A stretch of DNA of 8,018 nucleotides from JBGPIK01 sp041484845 (lineage in GTDB: Bacteria; Desulfobacterota; Binatia; UBA9968), in the NCBI GenBank assembly GCA_041484845.1, contig JBGPIK010000321.1:1-8018 (forward strand). Reading direction: 5' to 3'. This document shows, one piece after another, positions 6,395-8,018 of the stretch. How positions within the stretch are numbered: position 1 is the first letter of the stretch; the number at the start of each line of letters is the position of its first letter. Below the pieces are notes generated by a model. It saw only the letters and a list, made by a program, of their open reading frames with translations. It had not been told where the DNA came from and did no database searches. The translations under genes and the position numbers were made by a program.

Positions 6395-7255
6395 CTAAGA
6401 ACCGACGGCTTCCTTGAGTGCAGGTTTTCTTACGACATTCCCCGCAAGCTTCAGCGTCAGTTCTGCGACTTCACTGCCCCGAGCGAACCAGACGCCCTCT
6501 TGTTTGCGCATGTATCTAATAATCTCCTTCAATGCTCGCGCCCTCCCGGGCCGGCTGGAGATAAACGGGTGAAATTGAAACGGGCAAAATGCCGGGCTCA
6601 GCTTCGATTCTTCATAGAGATCGTCAAAAAGTCCCTTCCAGATAATAAGCGCGTCATTGGGATTTCCCGAATCATGATGACCGTAGACCCTGCCGTCGCC
6701 AAAAGGTTGCCTCGGTAACTCCACCAGGGTGCTGTCCTTGTGCTCCCAAAGAAACGGCAAATCAAATGAAAATGAGTTGCTGTTCCACAGATAGCCATTC
6801 TCCATCAGGAGGTCGAGGCTGTTGGGGCTCTGCGTGCAGGAGCGCCATCCAACCGGTCTTTTCCCGGTGCGTTTCTCGATCATCGCCGTGGTCTTTTCAA
6901 TGATTTCCCGTTCCTGCTCCGGGCTAAGATCGCGTGCCACTTCATGGTGGTAACCGTGCCCGGCAACCTCGTGCCCGTTCTGCACGATTGCCTTTACCTG
7001 CTCGGGATAACGCTCGGCAATGCCGCCGCAGGTGAGAAACGTCGCTTTGACCCCTGTCTCTTCCAGTATTCTGAGAATCCTCCAGATTCCAGTCTGGGGC
7101 CCGTATTCGGCTTGAGTCCATTCTTCGTGATTGATCTTGCCGTTGCGATCCGGTCTCACATCCTCTCCGCCCTGAAAGTCAAAGCTCAACATGACGGCCA
7201 TGCGCCGGCCGTCCGGCCAACGAAGTTTATCGTTTATGTGACGATCCTGGATCAT
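6395..7255 (-). CDS. NodB-fold (polysaccharide deacetylase / PuuE allantoinase-like) hydrolase
   Basis: The product is 286 residues from ATG 7255 (minus strand), chosen because AAAGGAGTT (complement of 7262-7270) lies 8 bases upstream. An in-frame TTG at 7294 would add 13 poorly conserved residues and lacks this site. The fold is the carbohydrate esterase 4 / NodB barrel: LSFDFQGGED (23-32), KATFLTCGG (70-78), HEVAGHGYHHE (95-105), GWRSC (136-140) and FQFHPF (226-231). Within the H..xxH motif, His100 and His104 are the expected metal ligands. The first motif reads D-F-Q rather than D-x-D or DD, so the aspartate metal ligand appears replaced by Gln28. This resembles the HpPgdA/PuuE branch, which includes hydrolases of cyclic amides, more than chitin or peptidoglycan deacetylases. 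No signal peptide is present, so a cytoplasmic small-molecule role is favoured. It is convergent to the binding-protein gene across a shared terminator. Confidence 0.85.
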   Translation of the reverse strand: MIQDRHINDKLRWPDGRRMAVMLSFDFQGGEDVRPDRNGKINHEEWTQAEYGPQTGIWRILRILEETGVKATFLTCGGIAERYPEQVKAIVQNGHEVAGHGYHHEVARDLSPEQEREIIEKTTAMIEKRTGKRPVGWRSCTQSPNSLDLLMENGYLWNSNSFSFDLPFLWEHKDSTLVELPRQPFGDGRVYGHHDSGNPNDALIIWKGLFDDLYEESKLSPAFCPFQFHPFISSRPGRARALKEIIRYMRKQEGVWFARGSEVAELTLKLAGNVVRKPALKEAVGS

Positions 7256-7290
7256 TTTAGGAACTCCTTTCCGGCTGAAGATACCGCAAT

Positions 7291-7300
7291 GCAATATTGC
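7291..7300. promoter_or_regulatory. Perfect palindrome upstream of the NodB-fold gene
   Basis: GCAATATTGC is a perfect 10-base palindrome, 36-45 bases upstream of ATG 7255 on the minus strand, where the promoter or an operator would be expected. A 10-base palindrome can occur by chance in an AT-richer stretch. No convincing -35/-10 pair was found beside it. Confidence 0.22.
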
Positions 7301-7368
7301 TGAGTAAACATCCAGTACGGTATATCACTAACGGCGCCTCAGCAAGACAAAATTTCTTAGGCAGATCC

Positions 7369-7389
7369 TGTTACACTTTCGCTGTAACA
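7369..7389. promoter_or_regulatory. Dyad TGTTACA-N7-TGTAACA, possible operator
   Basis: TGTTACA (7369-7375) and TGTAACA (7383-7389) are exact 7-base inverted repeats separated by 7 bases, centred about 125 bases upstream of the NodB-fold start. The centre-to-centre spacing is 14 bases, somewhat more than one helical turn. This could be a binding site for a dimeric regulator of that gene, or a small hairpin. The regulator is not in the window. Confidence 0.3.
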
Positions 7390-7521
7390 CCGAAGTCTTT
7401 ACGTATGGCGATCCAATTGGGCCCGCGCCAAATACGCCGGACGCTCCAAGCCATGATCGGGGAGAGATGTTCTTTCAGTGGGCGACGCCACCTAACCGAG
7501 GTCGAGTCCTTTAATGAACTA

Positions 7522-7698
7522 CCCCGCAGCAAGCTGACGGGGTATCGGAACATAGCGGTGAGATGTTATCCCAACGGCGTCACCCCCGAATGTTTTAATC
7601 GGGGGTCCAGGTTCGGTCTCGCCTGGATTCCCGATAGAAGCATTCGGGAATGACGGACTCTTAGAGGTCTGGAATAGCTCATTACGCAGCAAGCTGCG
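7522..7698. repeat. Palindrome cluster: REP/MITE-like intergenic element
   Basis: Two direct copies of the 12-base core CGCAGCAAGCTG (7525-7536 and 7685-7696) start 160 bases apart, each within an inverted repeat. The first is CCCCG-CAGC-AA-GCTG-A-CGGGG (7522-7542); the second is CGCAGC-AA-GCTGCG (7685-7698). Between them lie three nearly contiguous stem-loops. ACCCCCGA/TCGGGGGT spans 7582-7606 with a 9-base loop. TCCAGG/CCTGGA spans 7606-7627 with a 10-base loop. ATTCCCGA/TCGGGAAT spans 7627-7651 with a 9-base loop. Strings such as TGGATTCCCG...CGGGAATGACGG recall dispersed intergenic repeats of deltaproteobacteria-like genomes. No transposase is present; mobility would need one elsewhere. 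Confidence 0.7.
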
Positions 7699-7969
7699 GG
7701 GAATCAAACCCGCAAGCGATTGAAAAATCAAAACACTCACCGTGCTGGACCTTCTTTTTCGTTCCAATTGTCTTCAGCTCAAAATTCAAAACTTTTTGTG
7801 AAAGTCTTTCATCGTCCTGAGTACCATGTCGGCGGCTTCGATGTAAATGATGAGAGTTGTTTTCTGCCAGCGAACGCTCTCCCGTGACGAAAGCGTGATT
7901 CATCATTGCCGTTGCTAACACCGGTTGGATCAGGAGTCAAATTTGCCGTTCAGCGAATCAAGGGGTGAT

Positions 7970-7999
7970 TTGACAGCATCCGTCATGATCAAATAGATT
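7970..7999 (+). promoter_or_regulatory. Putative sigma70 promoter reading out of the right edge, with overlapping inverted repeat
   Basis: TTGACA (7970-7975, exact -35 consensus) is followed after 18 bases by TAGATT (7994-7999, 4 of 6 to the -10). The -35 overlaps ATTTGAC (7968-7974), the exact reverse complement of GTCAAAT (7936-7942), so a regulator could bind across it. No start codon with a ribosome-binding site follows before the window ends, so any gene served begins beyond 8018. Confidence 0.35.
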
Positions 8000-8018
8000 C
8001 TCACCGACTGACCAAGAA

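Larger units (their letters stand above)
7256..8018. other. 763-base stretch with no recognisable gene; intergenic repeats
   Basis: I found no open frame here with recognisable protein signatures or a good ribosome-binding site. Frames of 60-118 codons exist but run straight through palindromic repeats, and their peptides look like translated repeat (for example LPRSKLTG-type strings). The stretch holds two dyads near the NodB-fold gene, a cluster of hairpins at 7522-7698 and a promoter-like sequence near the right edge. The part from 7390 to 7510 shows nothing I can name. Confidence 0.6.

Noticed and set aside
7297..7653. 118-codon plus-strand frame
   Set aside because: It crosses the palindrome cluster, its C-terminal half is translated repeat, and there is no ribosome-binding site or family signature.
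7522..7698. CRISPR array
   Set aside because: Only two copies of a 12-base core are present, 160 bases apart, with palindromes rather than regular spacers between them.

Overview
The window looks like part of a chromosome, or a metagenomic contig, from a GC-rich Gram-negative bacterium. The clearest sign is a periplasmic binding protein with a Sec signal peptide and no lipobox. Gene content is catabolic: an amidohydrolase, a molybdenum hydroxylase, an orphan NMT1-type binding protein and a NodB-fold hydrolase. Hairpin-rich intergenic repeats are also present. Together these fit uncultured soil or groundwater lineages such as deltaproteobacteria-like, Binatota, NC10/Rokubacteria or Tectomicrobia groups. 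That placement is an impression from style, not a measurement.

Layout. Bases 1-1373 (+) hold the C-terminal third of an amidohydrolase-2 family protein, followed after 2 bases by a complete D-2-hydroxyacid dehydrogenase. After an 82-base gap with a possible promoter, bases 1456-5044 (+) hold a complete three-subunit molybdenum hydroxylase of the xanthine dehydrogenase family in the order FAD subunit, 2Fe-2S subunit, Mo subunit. Both junctions are ATGA overlaps. A 206-base gap follows with a promoter-like sequence inside a perfect 9-base inverted repeat. Next is a secreted ABC-type substrate-binding protein (5251-6279, +) with no permease or ATPase beside it. A strong hairpin at 6328-6359 separates it from a convergent NodB-fold (polysaccharide deacetylase-like) hydrolase at 6395-7255 (-). 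The last 763 bases hold no gene I can recognise. They contain a compact cluster of palindromes flanked by two copies of a 12-base core, plus a promoter-like sequence aimed out of the right edge.

How the genes may work together (inference). The Mo hydroxylase would oxidise a carbon centre, probably in a heterocycle or aldehyde. The amidohydrolase and the NodB-fold protein could open or trim ring or amide products. The dehydrogenase could interconvert a hydroxy acid and a keto acid, and the binding protein could capture the substrate. This reads as an undescribed small-molecule, possibly N-heterocycle, degradation locus, but no substrate can be assigned from sequence alone. Nothing here indicates phage, CRISPR, defence or conjugation genes, and I saw no tRNA or rRNA.
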